Shown: positions 23,258 through 32,912, counted from the stretch's first letter. The stretch: DNA of 52,046 nt from Pseudoduganella sp. (GCA_021323265.1 JAJTCO010000047.1:1-52046); one strand, 5' to 3'. Numbers and translations: made by a program. Notes: generated from the letters alone by a model not told the origin.

Positions 23258-25768
23258 ATGGATCGTCGTCAATTTATCAAGCTCGGTGGCTTTGTCACGG
23301 TGTCGGTCGCCAGCGGCGGCCTGGCCGGCTGCGGCGGCAGCAACTATACGCCGCCCCCACCGAGCACGGGATCGAGCTTGCCGCTGGCCAGCGGCGCCAA
23401 CTGGAAATTCCCGCAGAGCGTGGCATCGGGCGACCCGCGCGCCGACAGCATCCTGCTGTGGACGCGCGCGGTCCCATCGTCCGTGGACGACGTGGCCAGC
23501 CCTTCCGGCAAGGCCGAGGTGTCGGTGCGCCTGCTGGTGACGCAGGCGGACAATGCGGCGGCGCTGGGCAGCAACAAGGCCATCGAAGGCAGCACCGTGG
23601 TCGACGTGCAGTTGGCGCTGAACCCGGAATTCGACAACACGATCCGCCACAAGGTGACTGGCCTGCAGGCGAACCAGACCTACTTCTACCAGTTCATCGC
23701 CGGCGAGGTGCGCTCCAACGTGGGCCGCTTCAAGACCGCTCCGGCGGCCGACGCCAGCGTGTCGCAACTGCAGTTCGCCTACCTGACCTGCCAGGACTGG
23801 AGCATCAACCACTGGGGCGCGCTGGACCACATCGCCAAAAACGAAAAGCTGGACTTCATCGTCCACCTCGGCGATTACATTTACGAGACCGTGGGCGAGG
23901 CGTTCCAGGTTGGTGCGGTGGAAGCGCGCCACGGCGCCTTGACGCTACCTAACGGCACCTTCAAGAACGGCAGCTCGGGCGCGAAATACGCGACCACGCT
24001 GGCAGACTATCGCTACCTGTACAAGAAGTACCGCACCGACAGCCGCCTGCAGGCGGTGCACGAGCGCTTTGCCTTCATCGCAATCTGGGACGACCATGAG
24101 TTCAGCGATGACTCCTGGGGCGATACGCAAACCTATGCGGGAGGCGAAAAGACCGACACCGTGCGCCGCCGCAGTGCCAACCAGGCCTGGTTCGAATACA
24201 TGCCGGCCGATGTGGTGCTGGACAACGCGGTGGCCACTTTCCGCAACATCAAAATTTATCGCGACTTCAAGTTCGGCAACCTGATGCAGCTGGTGATGAC
24301 GGACCAGCGCCTGTACCGCGCCGACCACGTGGTGCCCGAGCAGATGGCGAACCCTGCCACTGGCGCGCCGCTTGGCAGCATCGGCGCGCGTTACCTGGTA
24401 GCGCAGGAACTGCATGCCGGGGTCGAGGCGCAGAAGATGGCAGCGGCCAGCGCCGCCGGCGTCGATCCCCTGTCCGCCGTGGGCGTATTGGGCACCGCCC
24501 AGCGCGAATGGTGGAAGAGCTCCATGAAGGATGCCAAGGCCACCTGGAAGCTGTGGGGCAATGAAGTGTCGCTGCTGCGCATGGGCCTGAACGGCGTGGA
24601 CGCTATCGCCACCCTGGTGGCGCTGCAGGCGGTCGGCACCCTGGCCACCAGCATCGGCAGCACCGCGGCGCAGGCCGGCGGCAACGTGCCGGTGGCCGGT
24701 GCCATCGTAGGCGCGGTGACCGCGGGCGCTGCAGCGCAACTGGCACAGGCCGGCGCGATGGCCATTGCAACGGCGGCGGCCACTGGCGGCAACATGACGG
24801 CGCGCGTCACGGCGGCTGTGACGGCCGGCCTGAGCGCCACCCAGGCCGGCGTGGCGGCGGCAGCCTTCGGCCAGGCGGAAACCGTGGCCAAGGCCGGCGG
24901 CACGGCGACGGCCCAGGCCACCGCCGCGGCGCAGGCCATCGCCATCGGCTATGTCAAGCCGGACGTGCAGGCGCGCAAGCAGGAGTCGCCCTTCGTGGTC
25001 GCTTCCGGCAAGGCGGCCGCACTGGCGCCGTACTTCCGCAAGTTCCTGATCAACTGCGACCAGTGGGACGGCTACAACGCCGAGCGCAAGGCGCTGATGG
25101 AGCACCTGAAGGCCAACAACGTTGGCAACGTGGTGGCCCTGACCGGCGACCTGCACTCCTTCTTCGCCGGCACGGTCAACGACAACTTCGATGCCGCCGG
25201 CGGCGGCACGCCGGTGATGGTGGACCTGGTTTCGGCCGGCATCAGCTCCGATTCCTTCTTCACCTACCTGCGCGAGGAAGCGGCCAAGCTGGGCGACCTG
25301 GCGACCCTGGTCTCGGTGCCGCTGCCGGTGCCGGTGCCGGGCCTGGGCACGGCCAAGCTGAACGTGAACCTGCTCGACTTCACCCTGGGCAAGGCCGCGC
25401 CGAGCGCCGACTCGCTGGTGGAAACGCTGGCGGTGCAGATGCGCAACCAGCTGGCAGCGCTGGGGGTGCCGGAAGACGCGATCGAGCTGCCGGTGCAAAG
25501 CATGCTGGGGCTGATCAAGTCGAGCGCCGACTTCGCGCAACTGGTCGGCCTGGCGCAGCAGCTCGCCGGCCTGAACAGCAACCCGTGGCTGCGCCATGTG
25601 AACACGGACGCGCAGGGCTACACGGTGGTGACGCTGACCCCTGGCGCGCTGGTGGCGCAGTTCAAGCAGGTGCACAAGCTGGTCGGCAGCAGCGCGCCGG
25701 CCAGCGTGATCGCCAAGGTCACCACCGCCACCGTCAAGGCGGGCGAGGTGGCCGTCGCGATCAGCTGA
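23258..25768 (+). CDS. PhoD-like metallophosphatase with Ala-rich insertions
   Basis: An 836-residue exported phosphatase of the PhoD/alkaline phosphatase D family, which cleaves phosphate mono- and diesters. The N-terminus MDRRQFIKLGG has a twin-arginine-like motif and is followed by LAGCGGS, a possible lipoprotein or Tat cleavage site. Metal-binding blocks are LTCQDWSINHWG, VHLGDYIYETVGE, IWDDHEFSDDSWG and VALTGDLHSFFAGTV. Between GTAQREWWKSSMKDAKATWK and the last metal block there is a roughly 115-residue Ala/Thr-rich insertion (about 446-560), and a second insertion precedes the end, so the protein is far longer than the usual 500-550 residues. AAGGAGA precedes ATG 23258. Phosphate-starvation control would be expected for the family, but no Pho box is evident. 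Confidence 0.88.
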   Translation: MDRRQFIKLGGFVTVSVASGGLAGCGGSNYTPPPPSTGSSLPLASGANWKFPQSVASGDPRADSILLWTRAVPSSVDDVASPSGKAEVSVRLLVTQADNAAALGSNKAIEGSTVVDVQLALNPEFDNTIRHKVTGLQANQTYFYQFIAGEVRSNVGRFKTAPAADASVSQLQFAYLTCQDWSINHWGALDHIAKNEKLDFIVHLGDYIYETVGEAFQVGAVEARHGALTLPNGTFKNGSSGAKYATTLADYRYLYKKYRTDSRLQAVHERFAFIAIWDDHEFSDDSWGDTQTYAGGEKTDTVRRRSANQAWFEYMPADVVLDNAVATFRNIKIYRDFKFGNLMQLVMTDQRLYRADHVVPEQMANPATGAPLGSIGARYLVAQELHAGVEAQKMAAASAAGVDPLSAVGVLGTAQREWWKSSMKDAKATWKLWGNEVSLLRMGLNGVDAIATLVALQAVGTLATSIGSTAAQAGGNVPVAGAIVGAVTAGAAAQLAQAGAMAIATAAATGGNMTARVTAAVTAGLSATQAGVAAAAFGQAETVAKAGGTATAQATAAAQAIAIGYVKPDVQARKQESPFVVASGKAAALAPYFRKFLINCDQWDGYNAERKALMEHLKANNVGNVVALTGDLHSFFAGTVNDNFDAAGGGTPVMVDLVSAGISSDSFFTYLREEAAKLGDLATLVSVPLPVPVPGLGTAKLNVNLLDFTLGKAAPSADSLVETLAVQMRNQLAALGVPEDAIELPVQSMLGLIKSSADFAQLVGLAQQLAGLNSNPWLRHVNTDAQGYTVVTLTPGALVAQFKQVHKLVGSSAPASVIAKVTTATVKAGEVAVAIS

Positions 25769-25780
25769 ACGCGGCCTGCC

Positions 25781-27775
25781 TTATGCGAACGGCGTGTACT
25801 CGACGCCGTTCGCGATGAGCGTGGCCACATTGGCCACGTTCTCCGCGCTGTCGGCAAACTCGACAAGCACGTTGGCCCGGCTCAGTCCGTTCTCCAGCGC
25901 CTTCTTCCAGAACTGGAAACCGCTCTCGTCGTAGGCGCGGTGCAGCACGTTGGCGTACAGCCGGGTGAGGAAGGTGGCATCGTCGGCGTTGGCGCCGTAC
26001 AGCGTGACAAATTCCGGGCTCTGCATGAAGTCGGCGGCGATGCGCTTCAGCGCGACGCCGTTGTCGGCCGCATTGATCCAGAACCCCAGTCCGACCGCAT
26101 CGGGCTTGCGGTCGAAGGCCGCCTGGTACAGGCGGAATACCTGGCCGATCATCCCGTCCACGTCCAGCGCCACGCTGACGTCGGCAAATTGCAGCCGTTC
26201 CACCCCGGCCAGGCTGTCCTGGCCTTCCCCGCTGACGGTGGCGTTGCCGCCGCTGCGCGCGATGACGTAGGCCGAGCGCTGGCCGGCGTAGAGGGCGCTG
26301 TCGATGCCGGCGCCGCCGACCAGGGTATCGTTGCCGCCGTTGCCGGCCAGGCGGTTGGCCGCCTCGTTGCCGGTCAGGGTATCGTTGCCGCTGCCGCCGA
26401 GCGCCGCCTCGATGACGCTGCCGAAGTTGATGGTGACCTGGCCCGCGTCGCTGATCAGATCGGACTTCTCGCCGATATGGCCCCAGTAGCCGGGTCGCAG
26501 GTCCAGCACCAGGTCGCGCGTCAGGGCGGAACCGTCGATGGTGTCGCGTCCGGCGCCATCCCACAGCATGTTCATGGCGCTTTCGCTCAGCACATAGGTG
26601 TCGTCGCCGGCGCGTGCCGTGGGCGCCACGCCGAAGGCGTAGTGCAGGGCGGCCAGGTCGAAGGGCGAGTAGCTGGTGTAGCCGTACACGCCGGAATCGT
26701 AGGTGTAGCTCATGATCGAGAGCGACTTGCGCTCCTCGGCGGCCGGCAGGAAGGGGCCTTCGCCCAAGTCGCCGCCCGCATCGGCATGGCTGAACGTGTG
26801 CTTGAGCTGCAGCGCGTGGCCCAGCTCGTGCAGCATGGTGGTGCTGAAGGCCAGGCCGTTGTCGCTGCTGGGGTCCTGGTAGCGCGCATCGTAGTCGAGC
26901 ATGAGCGGCGTGCCGTGCCCGTCGTAGATGGGGGCCGCGTAGCCGGCTGAACCGGTCTGCTCGTTATTGCCGAAGACGATGGTGTAGCCCTGTTCGGCGT
27001 TGCTGGTGGCCACGAACTCGACGTTGACCACGGAGCTGACGTAATCGAGCAGCTGGCGCGTGAGGTCCTGCTGCGCCTGGTTAAAGGGGGTGAACTGCCG
27101 GTTGTCCTCGGCGCTGAACCAGCTGGCCGGCTTCTGTGCAAAGCTGTACTGCACCGTGTGGCGCGCGCCCAGCGCACTGCCGATGGCGCCGATGGTGCCG
27201 TAGGACAGGGCATCGATCCAGTACGGCAGCTTGTGCACGCCGGCGCCCCAGGTCCAGGCAATGCCGGCCGCAGGCTTGATGAAGTCGCCGAGGATGAGGC
27301 CGCTGTTGCTGCCTTCGCGGTCATAGATCTCGGTGCTGCGCTCGCGCACCGTGTAGTGGTCGTTGCCGGCGCCGCCGTACAGCTGGTCGTAGCCGCTGCC
27401 GCCATCGAGCTTGTCGTTGCCCTTGCCGCCCCACAGCACGTCGTCGCCGGCGCCGCCATCGAGCGTATCGTTGCCCTCGTCGCCGCTGAGCGTGTCGGCG
27501 CCGACGCCGCCGAGCAGGAGATCGTCGCCCGCACCGCCGCGCAGCTCGTCGTTGCCGGCACCGCCGTCGAGCTTGTCGCCCGCGCGGTCGGGGCGCCAGT
27601 CGCCGCTGACGTAGACCATGCCGGCGCTGAGGAGATCGTTGCCGTCGCCGCCATACAGCTCATCCTTGCCGCCCGCCCCGTACAGGTGGTCGTCGCCCGC
27701 AGTGCCCTGCATGATGTCGTTGCCGCTGCTGCCCATCTCGGGCTGGTCGGGGGTGCCGATGCGCTGGATTGCCAT
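25781..27775 (-). CDS. M10 (serralysin-like) metalloprotease with RTX repeats and DUF4214 domain
   Basis: A 664-residue secreted protease. Residues about 15-130 hold eight or more RTX nonapeptides (such as [52 protein letters not shown]). The catalytic domain follows with zinc motif [11 protein letters not shown] near residue 315 and the Met-turn SIMSYTYDS. More RTX repeats ([33 protein letters not shown]) lead into a DUF4214 domain ([20 protein letters not shown]). Classical serralysins have repeats only after the catalytic domain. No Sec signal is seen, so type I secretion is expected. ATG 27775 (MAIQRIGTP) is chosen; an upstream start at 27811 would add 12 residues. The 5' flank is AT-rich. 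Confidence 0.9.
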   Translation of the reverse strand: MAIQRIGTPDQPEMGSSGNDIMQGTAGDDHLYGAGGKDELYGGDGNDLLSAGMVYVSGDWRPDRAGDKLDGGAGNDELRGGAGDDLLLGGVGADTLSGDEGNDTLDGGAGDDVLWGGKGNDKLDGGSGYDQLYGGAGNDHYTVRERSTEIYDREGSNSGLILGDFIKPAAGIAWTWGAGVHKLPYWIDALSYGTIGAIGSALGARHTVQYSFAQKPASWFSAEDNRQFTPFNQAQQDLTRQLLDYVSSVVNVEFVATSNAEQGYTIVFGNNEQTGSAGYAAPIYDGHGTPLMLDYDARYQDPSSDNGLAFSTTMLHELGHALQLKHTFSHADAGGDLGEGPFLPAAEERKSLSIMSYTYDSGVYGYTSYSPFDLAALHYAFGVAPTARAGDDTYVLSESAMNMLWDGAGRDTIDGSALTRDLVLDLRPGYWGHIGEKSDLISDAGQVTINFGSVIEAALGGSGNDTLTGNEAANRLAGNGGNDTLVGGAGIDSALYAGQRSAYVIARSGGNATVSGEGQDSLAGVERLQFADVSVALDVDGMIGQVFRLYQAAFDRKPDAVGLGFWINAADNGVALKRIAADFMQSPEFVTLYGANADDATFLTRLYANVLHRAYDESGFQFWKKALENGLSRANVLVEFADSAENVANVATLIANGVEYTPFA

Positions 27776-27886
27776 TTGATACCTGTGATATATATTTGAT
27801 AACTTTGGCAAGATACCATATATTCCTCAAGCAATGTTTACGGTGGTGCCCAGCGGGAAGTGCCCCTTGCCGCTACAATGGCTGGC

Positions 27887-28813
27887 ATGGAACATGCCAC
27901 AACGACCGATGCGCACGGCTCACGCGCCGCCTACCTGGGGGGACTGGCCATCGCCATTGGTGGCGCGGTGCTGTTTTCCACCAAGGCCATCGTGGCCAAG
28001 CTGCTGTACCGTTACCAGCTCGACGCGGTCACCGTGATCGCCTTCCGCATGCTGTTCTCGCTGCCCGTGTTTGCCGTCATCGCCCTGTGGACCATGCGCC
28101 GCGGGCCGCCCTTGCGCCGCGCCGACGCCTGGCGCCTGGTGGGACTGGGCCTGGTCGGCTACTACCTGTCGTCGTTCCTCGATTTTCTCGGCCTGCAATA
28201 CATCACGGTCGGCCTGGAGCGCCTGATCCTGTTCCTGACGCCGACCTTCGTGCTGCTGGCGTCGGCCCTGTGGCTCAAGCAGCGCATCGGGCGCCGCCAG
28301 TGGCTGTCCCTGCTGACCGCCTATGCCGGCATCGTGCTGGTGTTCTGGCACGACCTGCGCGGCGGCGGCAGCAACGTGGCGCTCGGCTCGCTGCTGGTGC
28401 TGGGTTCGGCCCTGGCCTATGCCGTGTACCTGCTTGCTTCCGGCGAAATGGTCAAGCGCATCGGCTCCCTGCGCCTGGTGTCCTACGCCATGTGCGTCTC
28501 GAGCGCCGCCTGCATCGGCCAGTTCTTCGTCCTGCGGCCCGCCGCGCTGCTGGTGCAGCCGCTCGAAGTGTACGGGCTGTCGCTGGTCAACGGCATCCTG
28601 TGCACGGTGATGCCGGTGTTCATGACCATGGTGGCCGTGCAGCGCATCGGCGCCGGCGCCGCTTCCCAGGCCGGCATGATCGGCCCCGTTTCCACCCTGT
28701 TCCTTGGCGCCGTCATCCTGTCCGAACCCGTCACCAGCTGGCAACTGGCGGGAACGGCCCTGGTGCTGGCCGGTATCTATCTGTTGTCGAACGTGAAAGG
28801 TAAAGTGACATGA
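27887..28813 (+). CDS. DMT superfamily transporter, EamA family
   Basis: A 308-residue inner-membrane protein with ten hydrophobic segments arranged as two EamA repeats: the first starts [20 protein letters not shown], the second lies around [20 protein letters not shown]. Members export or import small metabolites such as amino acids; no substrate can be inferred here. ATG 27887 is used; ATGs at 27878 and 27860 are in frame and possible. The stop overlaps the mgsA start as ATGA at 28810-28813. Confidence 0.87.
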   Translation: MEHATTTDAHGSRAAYLGGLAIAIGGAVLFSTKAIVAKLLYRYQLDAVTVIAFRMLFSLPVFAVIALWTMRRGPPLRRADAWRLVGLGLVGYYLSSFLDFLGLQYITVGLERLILFLTPTFVLLASALWLKQRIGRRQWLSLLTAYAGIVLVFWHDLRGGGSNVALGSLLVLGSALAYAVYLLASGEMVKRIGSLRLVSYAMCVSSAACIGQFFVLRPAALLVQPLEVYGLSLVNGILCTVMPVFMTMVAVQRIGAGAASQAGMIGPVSTLFLGAVILSEPVTSWQLAGTALVLAGIYLLSNVKGKVT

Positions 28814-29193
28814 CGCCCCGCATCGCCCTGATTGCCCACGACAAGAAGAAGGATGAAATGATCGCCCTGGCCCGCGAGTACGTGGATTTCCTGCGTACCT
28901 GCCGCCTGTGCGCGACCGGCACCACGGGCGGCCGCCTGGTGGCCGAAGTCGGGCTGGCGGTCGAGCGCAAGCATTCGGGCCCGCTGGGCGGCGACCTGCA
29001 GATCGGCGCCATGCTGGTGGAAGGACATATCGACGCCATCATCTTCCTACGCGACCCGATGACGCCGCAGCCGCACGAACCGGACATCAACGCCCTGGTG
29101 CGTTCCTGCGACGTGCACAACGTGGCCTGCGCCACCAACCTGGCCACGGCCCACCTGGTGCTGTCGCAATTGCAGGCTGGTGCGGGAAAATAG
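28810..29193 (+). CDS. mgsA: Methylglyoxal synthase
   Basis: A 127-residue enzyme that turns dihydroxyacetone phosphate into methylglyoxal and phosphate, a glycolytic bypass used when phosphate is short or sugar phosphates build up. Motifs are [18 protein letters not shown] at the start, [10 protein letters not shown] with the phosphate-binding loop, [16 protein letters not shown] with the catalytic aspartate, and [20 protein letters not shown]. Length is slightly short but complete. Translation is coupled to the EamA gene by a 4-nt overlap. Confidence 0.95.
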   Translation: MTPRIALIAHDKKKDEMIALAREYVDFLRTCRLCATGTTGGRLVAEVGLAVERKHSGPLGGDLQIGAMLVEGHIDAIIFLRDPMTPQPHEPDINALVRSCDVHNVACATNLATAHLVLSQLQAGAGK

Positions 29194-29273
29194 CATTCTG
29201 TCGCACGCGCCTTGGTCGGCCCACGGGTTTTTGGCAATGTAGCGTCCTCATTAAAAAAATCGGGGAGAGCTCA

Positions 29274-30881
29274 ATGAACAGGATCCTGCAAGGCGTTGCC
29301 GCCATTGCACTCACGACCGCCACCGCGGCGCACGCCGCGCCGGCCGCCGCGCCCGCACTGGCCGGCCACTGGGCCGGCAGCTATGCCGTGGGCAGCGACT
29401 TCAACTTCCTGCGCCCGCACTTTGGCGCGGACGGCAAGGCCAGCGTCGACATGCCGGCCTTCGGCAAGAAGGGCGTGCCGCTGGACGCGCTGGCGCGGCA
29501 GGGCGCCGGCGTGCGCTTTGCGCTGGCCGGCCCGGATGGCGTGCTGCAATTCGACGGCAAGCTGGAAGGCGGCCTGCTGGCCGGCAAGGTCAGCCTGAAC
29601 GGCAAGGAAGGCAAGTTCGCCTTCCGCCGCACCCTGGCCGACGATCCGGCGCGCCACCAGCCGCTGCTGGGCGCCTACGAGTTCCCGGGCAAGCGCCTGG
29701 TCGTGCTGTCCGAATGGGGCGACTTCCCGCAGATGTTCTACAGCGACATGCGCAGCGGCCGCTACGCTTCCATGTTCGCCGAAAGCGACAGCGTGTACTA
29801 CGCCGGCGCCGGCAACTTGAACGTCGCCGTGCGCGAGACCAGCATGCGCTTCGAGAAGGACAAGGCGGGCCGCATCGCGCGCATGCTGTGGCGGCAGGGC
29901 GGCAAGGAGGAGGCGGGCCGCCGCCTGGCCTTGCGCGCGGAGGAAGTGAGCTTCCGTAACGGCGACGTGACCCTGTCGGGCACGCTGGTCCTGCCGGAAG
30001 GGAAGGGGCCATTCCCCGCGGTGGTGCTGACGCAGATGTCCAGCCCCGCCCCGCGCGGCGCCTACGCGCTGCAGGCCTACTACTTCGCCGCGCATGGCAT
30101 GGCGGCACTGATGTACGACAAGCGCGGCGTCGGCAAGTCGGGCGGAGAATTCAACAAGGCCACCATGGAACAACTGGCCGACGACGCCATCGCCGGCATC
30201 GAGCTGCTGGGCAAGCGCGGCGACATCAAGGCCAATGCCATTGGCACCTGGGGTCATAGCCAGGGCGGCTGGCTGGCGCCGCTGGCCGCCGTCCGCTCGC
30301 AGAAGGTGGCCTTCGTGATCGCGCAGGCGGCATCGGCGGTGCCGCCGGCCGAACAGGAGGTCTACCGCATCGAGCAGACGCTGCGCGCTTCCGGTCTCAG
30401 CGACGAGGAAGTCAAGGCCGGCGCAGCCTACCAGGAAATGCTGATGCGCTGGGTGACCAGCCGCGGCGCCAACCGCGCCGAACTGCTGGCCGCCGCGCGC
30501 GCCGGAGAGAAAGCGCGCTGGGCCGGCCAGGTCGAGATCGTGCCCGACGACCTGAAGCAAAAGCCCAGCGAAACCACCACGCTTTTCTACAGCTACGATC
30601 CGCTGCCGGACCTGAAGCAGCTGCGTGCCCCGGTGCTCTACATCCTGGGCGAGAAGGATGCCTTCGTGCCGGTGCACAAGAGCGCGCGGCTGTTCCAGCA
30701 GACGCTGGAGGCGAACGGCCACCGCGACCACCAGGTCTGGATGCTGCCGCGTGCCGCGCACGGGCTGTGGGAAACCGATGTCGATGGCGGCGGCGCCTAC
30801 ATCGACTCGACGCACTGGGCGCGCGAGCACTATCCGCGCATGACGCAATGGCTGCGCGAGCGCGGCTTCATTTCAAACTAG
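29274..30881 (+). CDS. Exported alpha/beta hydrolase (S9/S15-like)
   Basis: A 535-residue protein with a cleavable signal peptide (residues 1-21, ending AAHA). An N-terminal beta-rich domain to about residue 230 precedes a hydrolase domain that opens with GDVTLSGTLVLPEGKGPFPA. The nucleophile elbow is GTWGHSQGGWLAPLAA; LGEKDAFVPVHKSARLF provides the Asp and PRAAHGLWETD the His. GGGGAGAG precedes ATG 29274. The family includes peptidases and esterases of the periplasm; the substrate is unknown. The quinone oxidoreductase gene starts 9 nt after its stop. Confidence 0.85.
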   Translation: MNRILQGVAAIALTTATAAHAAPAAAPALAGHWAGSYAVGSDFNFLRPHFGADGKASVDMPAFGKKGVPLDALARQGAGVRFALAGPDGVLQFDGKLEGGLLAGKVSLNGKEGKFAFRRTLADDPARHQPLLGAYEFPGKRLVVLSEWGDFPQMFYSDMRSGRYASMFAESDSVYYAGAGNLNVAVRETSMRFEKDKAGRIARMLWRQGGKEEAGRRLALRAEEVSFRNGDVTLSGTLVLPEGKGPFPAVVLTQMSSPAPRGAYALQAYYFAAHGMAALMYDKRGVGKSGGEFNKATMEQLADDAIAGIELLGKRGDIKANAIGTWGHSQGGWLAPLAAVRSQKVAFVIAQAASAVPPAEQEVYRIEQTLRASGLSDEEVKAGAAYQEMLMRWVTSRGANRAELLAAARAGEKARWAGQVEIVPDDLKQKPSETTTLFYSYDPLPDLKQLRAPVLYILGEKDAFVPVHKSARLFQQTLEANGHRDHQVWMLPRAAHGLWETDVDGGGAYIDSTHWAREHYPRMTQWLRERGFISN

Positions 30882-30890
30882 GAAAAGTCA

Positions 30891-31865
30891 ATGGTCAAGG
30901 CGATACGCATGTCCCGCACCGGCGGGCCGGAAGTGATGGAATACGTGGATGTGGAAGTCGGGCCGCCGGGCCCGGGCGAAGCGACGGTGCGGCATGACGC
31001 GATCGGCTTGAACTTCATCGACGTCTACTTCCGCACCGGCCTGTACCCGCAGCCGCTGCCGGCGGGCCTGGGCCAGGAGGGCGCGGGCGTGGTGCAGGCG
31101 GTGGGCGCGGGCGTAAGCCACGTGCGGGTAGGCGACCGCGTGGCCTACGCCGGCCGCCCCAACGGCGCCTATGCGCAGGTGCGCAATATGCCGGCCAGCC
31201 TGCTGGTGCGCCTGCCCGACGCCATCGGCAGCGAGACGGCGGCGGCCATGATGCTGCAGGGGATGACGGTGCAATACCTGTTCCACAGCGCCGCCCCGCT
31301 CAAGGCGGGCGACACCATCCTGTTCCATGCCGCGGCGGGCGGGGTGGGCCTGATCGCCTGCCAGTGGGCGCGCGCGCTGGGCGTGCACCTGATCGGCACC
31401 GCCGGCTCCGACGAGAAGGCGGCGCTGGCGCTGAAGCACGGCGCGGCGCACGCCATCAACTACAACAAGGAGAACTTCACCGAGCGCGTGCGCGAGATCA
31501 CCGGCGGCAAGGGTGTCGCCAAGGTCTTCGATTCGATCGGCAAGGACACCTTCATCGGCTCCCTCGACTGCCTGCAGCCGCGCGGCCTGATGGTCAGCTT
31601 CGGCAATGCCTCCGGTCCGGTGCCGGACTTTTCGCTGGGCGAGCTGGCCTCGCGCGGCTCGCTCTACATCACGCGCCCGGCGCTGGGCAGCTACACCGCC
31701 ACGCGCGCCGAACTCGACGCCTGCGCGCAGTCGCTGTTCGACGTGGTGGCGCGCGGCGAGGTCAAGGTCGACATCAACCAGCGGTATAATCTGGCCGATG
31801 TAGGGCAGGCGCACAGCGACCTCGAGGCGCGCCGCACCACCGGTTCCACCATTCTCTTGCCTTGA
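30891..31865 (+). CDS. NADPH:quinone oxidoreductase, zinc-independent MDR family
   Basis: A 324-residue cytosolic enzyme of the Qor type. The start MVKAIRMSRTGGPEVMEYVD, the stretch IGLNFIDVYFRTGLYP, the NADPH-binding Rossmann site ILFHAAAGGVGLIACQWA and the end LEARRTTGSTILLP match the family closely. Qor proteins reduce quinones with NADPH by single electrons. It lacks the zinc-binding cysteines of alcohol dehydrogenases. It is followed by two short genes in the same direction. Confidence 0.93.
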   Translation: MVKAIRMSRTGGPEVMEYVDVEVGPPGPGEATVRHDAIGLNFIDVYFRTGLYPQPLPAGLGQEGAGVVQAVGAGVSHVRVGDRVAYAGRPNGAYAQVRNMPASLLVRLPDAIGSETAAAMMLQGMTVQYLFHSAAPLKAGDTILFHAAAGGVGLIACQWARALGVHLIGTAGSDEKAALALKHGAAHAINYNKENFTERVREITGGKGVAKVFDSIGKDTFIGSLDCLQPRGLMVSFGNASGPVPDFSLGELASRGSLYITRPALGSYTATRAELDACAQSLFDVVARGEVKVDINQRYNLADVGQAHSDLEARRTTGSTILLP

Positions 31866-31870
31866 ACGAC

Positions 31871-31999
31871 ATGACTGACCAGAATCAACCTGCCGACGAC
31901 GACGGCTCTCCGAAATTCGGCCGCCTGCTGCTGGTCCTGCTGGCGGCGGTGGCCCTGATCGGCGTCATCACCTTCGCCAGCGAAGCCTACTACCGCTGA
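31871..31999 (+). CDS. 42-aa single-pass membrane protein
   Basis: A short gene from ATG 31871 to TGA 31999, five bases after the qor stop. The product has an acidic N-terminus (MTDQNQPADDDGSPKFG) and one clear membrane helix (RLLLVLLAAVALIGVITF) with a short tail SEAYYR. The tight spacing between qor and the next hydrolase, the consistent codon choice and the membrane helix support a real gene. No family is recognised; no strong ribosome binding site is seen, so translation may be coupled to qor. Confidence 0.6.
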   Translation: MTDQNQPADDDGSPKFGRLLLVLLAAVALIGVITFASEAYYR

Positions 32000-32007
32000 C
32001 AAACCGA

Positions 32008-32742
32008 ATGCGGCGACGGATGATCACCCTGCTGGCCATCCTCCTCGCCGCCTACCTTGCCGTCTGCGCGCTGCTGTTCGTTCGCCAGCGCAGCATGCTG
32101 TACTTCCCGCAAGCGTATGAAGGCGGCACCGTGCTGGCGCTGGCCGGCGGCCTGCGCCTGGGCGTCACCCGCTTCGAGCAGCCCGGACCCGGCGCCGTCA
32201 TCTACTTCGGCGGCAACGCGGAAGCGGTGCCGGACAGCCTGCCCGAGCTGCAGGCTGCCTTTCCCGCGCAGTCGCTGTACCTGATGCACTACCGCGGCTA
32301 TGGCGCCACGCCAGGTACGCCGACCGAGGCGGGGCTGTACGCCGATGCGCTGGCCCTGTACGACTATGTACGCGCGCGCCACCCGCAAGTGACGCTGGTC
32401 GGGCGCAGCCTGGGCAGCGGCATCGCCACGCGCCTGGCCAGCGAACGCGCGGTGGACCGCCTCTTGCTGGTCACGCCCTACGACAGCATGGCCGGCGTGG
32501 CCGCCCACCACTACCGCTGGCTGCCGGTCGGCCTGCTGCTGCGCGACCGCTACGACGCCGCCCGCTACGCCGCCCAAGTCAACGCGCCCACCACCATCCT
32601 GGCCGCCGAGCGCGACGAGATCATCCCGCGTGCCAGCAGTGAAGCCCTGTACCGTAGTTTCCGTCCCGGCCTGGCTACGTTCCACCTCGTTCCCGGCGCA
32701 AGCCATAACGACATTTCCCTGCGCGCCGTGAAGCTCGATTGA
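32008..32742 (+). CDS. Membrane-anchored alpha/beta hydrolase (ABHD13/YfhR-like)
   Basis: A 244-residue protein with an N-terminal membrane helix (residues 5-25) and a hydrolase domain. FVRQRSMLYFP just after the helix is typical of this group. The nucleophile elbow is LVGRSLGSGIATRLAS; AAERDEIIPRASSEALY carries the acidic residue and GASHNDIS the His. The start may be ATG 32008 or ATG 32020. It is probably the last gene of a run from qor. The substrate is unknown. Confidence 0.85.
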   Translation: MRRRMITLLAILLAAYLAVCALLFVRQRSMLYFPQAYEGGTVLALAGGLRLGVTRFEQPGPGAVIYFGGNAEAVPDSLPELQAAFPAQSLYLMHYRGYGATPGTPTEAGLYADALALYDYVRARHPQVTLVGRSLGSGIATRLASERAVDRLLLVTPYDSMAGVAAHHYRWLPVGLLLRDRYDAARYAAQVNAPTTILAAERDEIIPRASSEALYRSFRPGLATFHLVPGASHNDISLRAVKLD

Positions 32743-32753
32743 CGGTGCCGTCG

Positions 32754-32772
32754 GTGTCGGAAAATTTTACAC
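32754..32772 (+). promoter_or_regulatory. Candidate activator-binding dyad (GTGT-N11-ACAC)
   Basis: The stretch GTGT CGGAAAATTTT ACAC lies about 100 nt upstream of the -24/-12 promoter, the normal place for an enhancer used by NtrC-type activators such as PrsR of PEP-CTERM systems. The match is a single dyad, so this is inference from position and shape. Confidence 0.4.
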
Positions 32773-32858
32773 TCGCCGACTTTGCTACATCCATAATGAT
32801 AGTTGCAATCCAGTAATTTTCATTGCTTTCAACAACTTGCGGCGCCGCCAGGCTGCGA

Positions 32859-32875
32859 TGGCATGATTATTGCTT
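32859..32875 (+). promoter_or_regulatory. Sigma-54 (-24/-12) promoter of the PEP-CTERM gene
   Basis: TGGCATGATTATTGCTT has GG at 32860-32861 and GC at 32872-32873 with exactly 10 nt between them, close to the RpoN consensus TGGCAC-N5-TTGCW. Transcription would start near 32885, about 28 nt before the ATG at 32913. PEP-CTERM genes are often RpoN-controlled, which fits. Confidence 0.75.
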
Positions 32876-32912
32876 AATTGTCGGGACGATAGTTTACTTA
32901 CCGGGAAGAACG

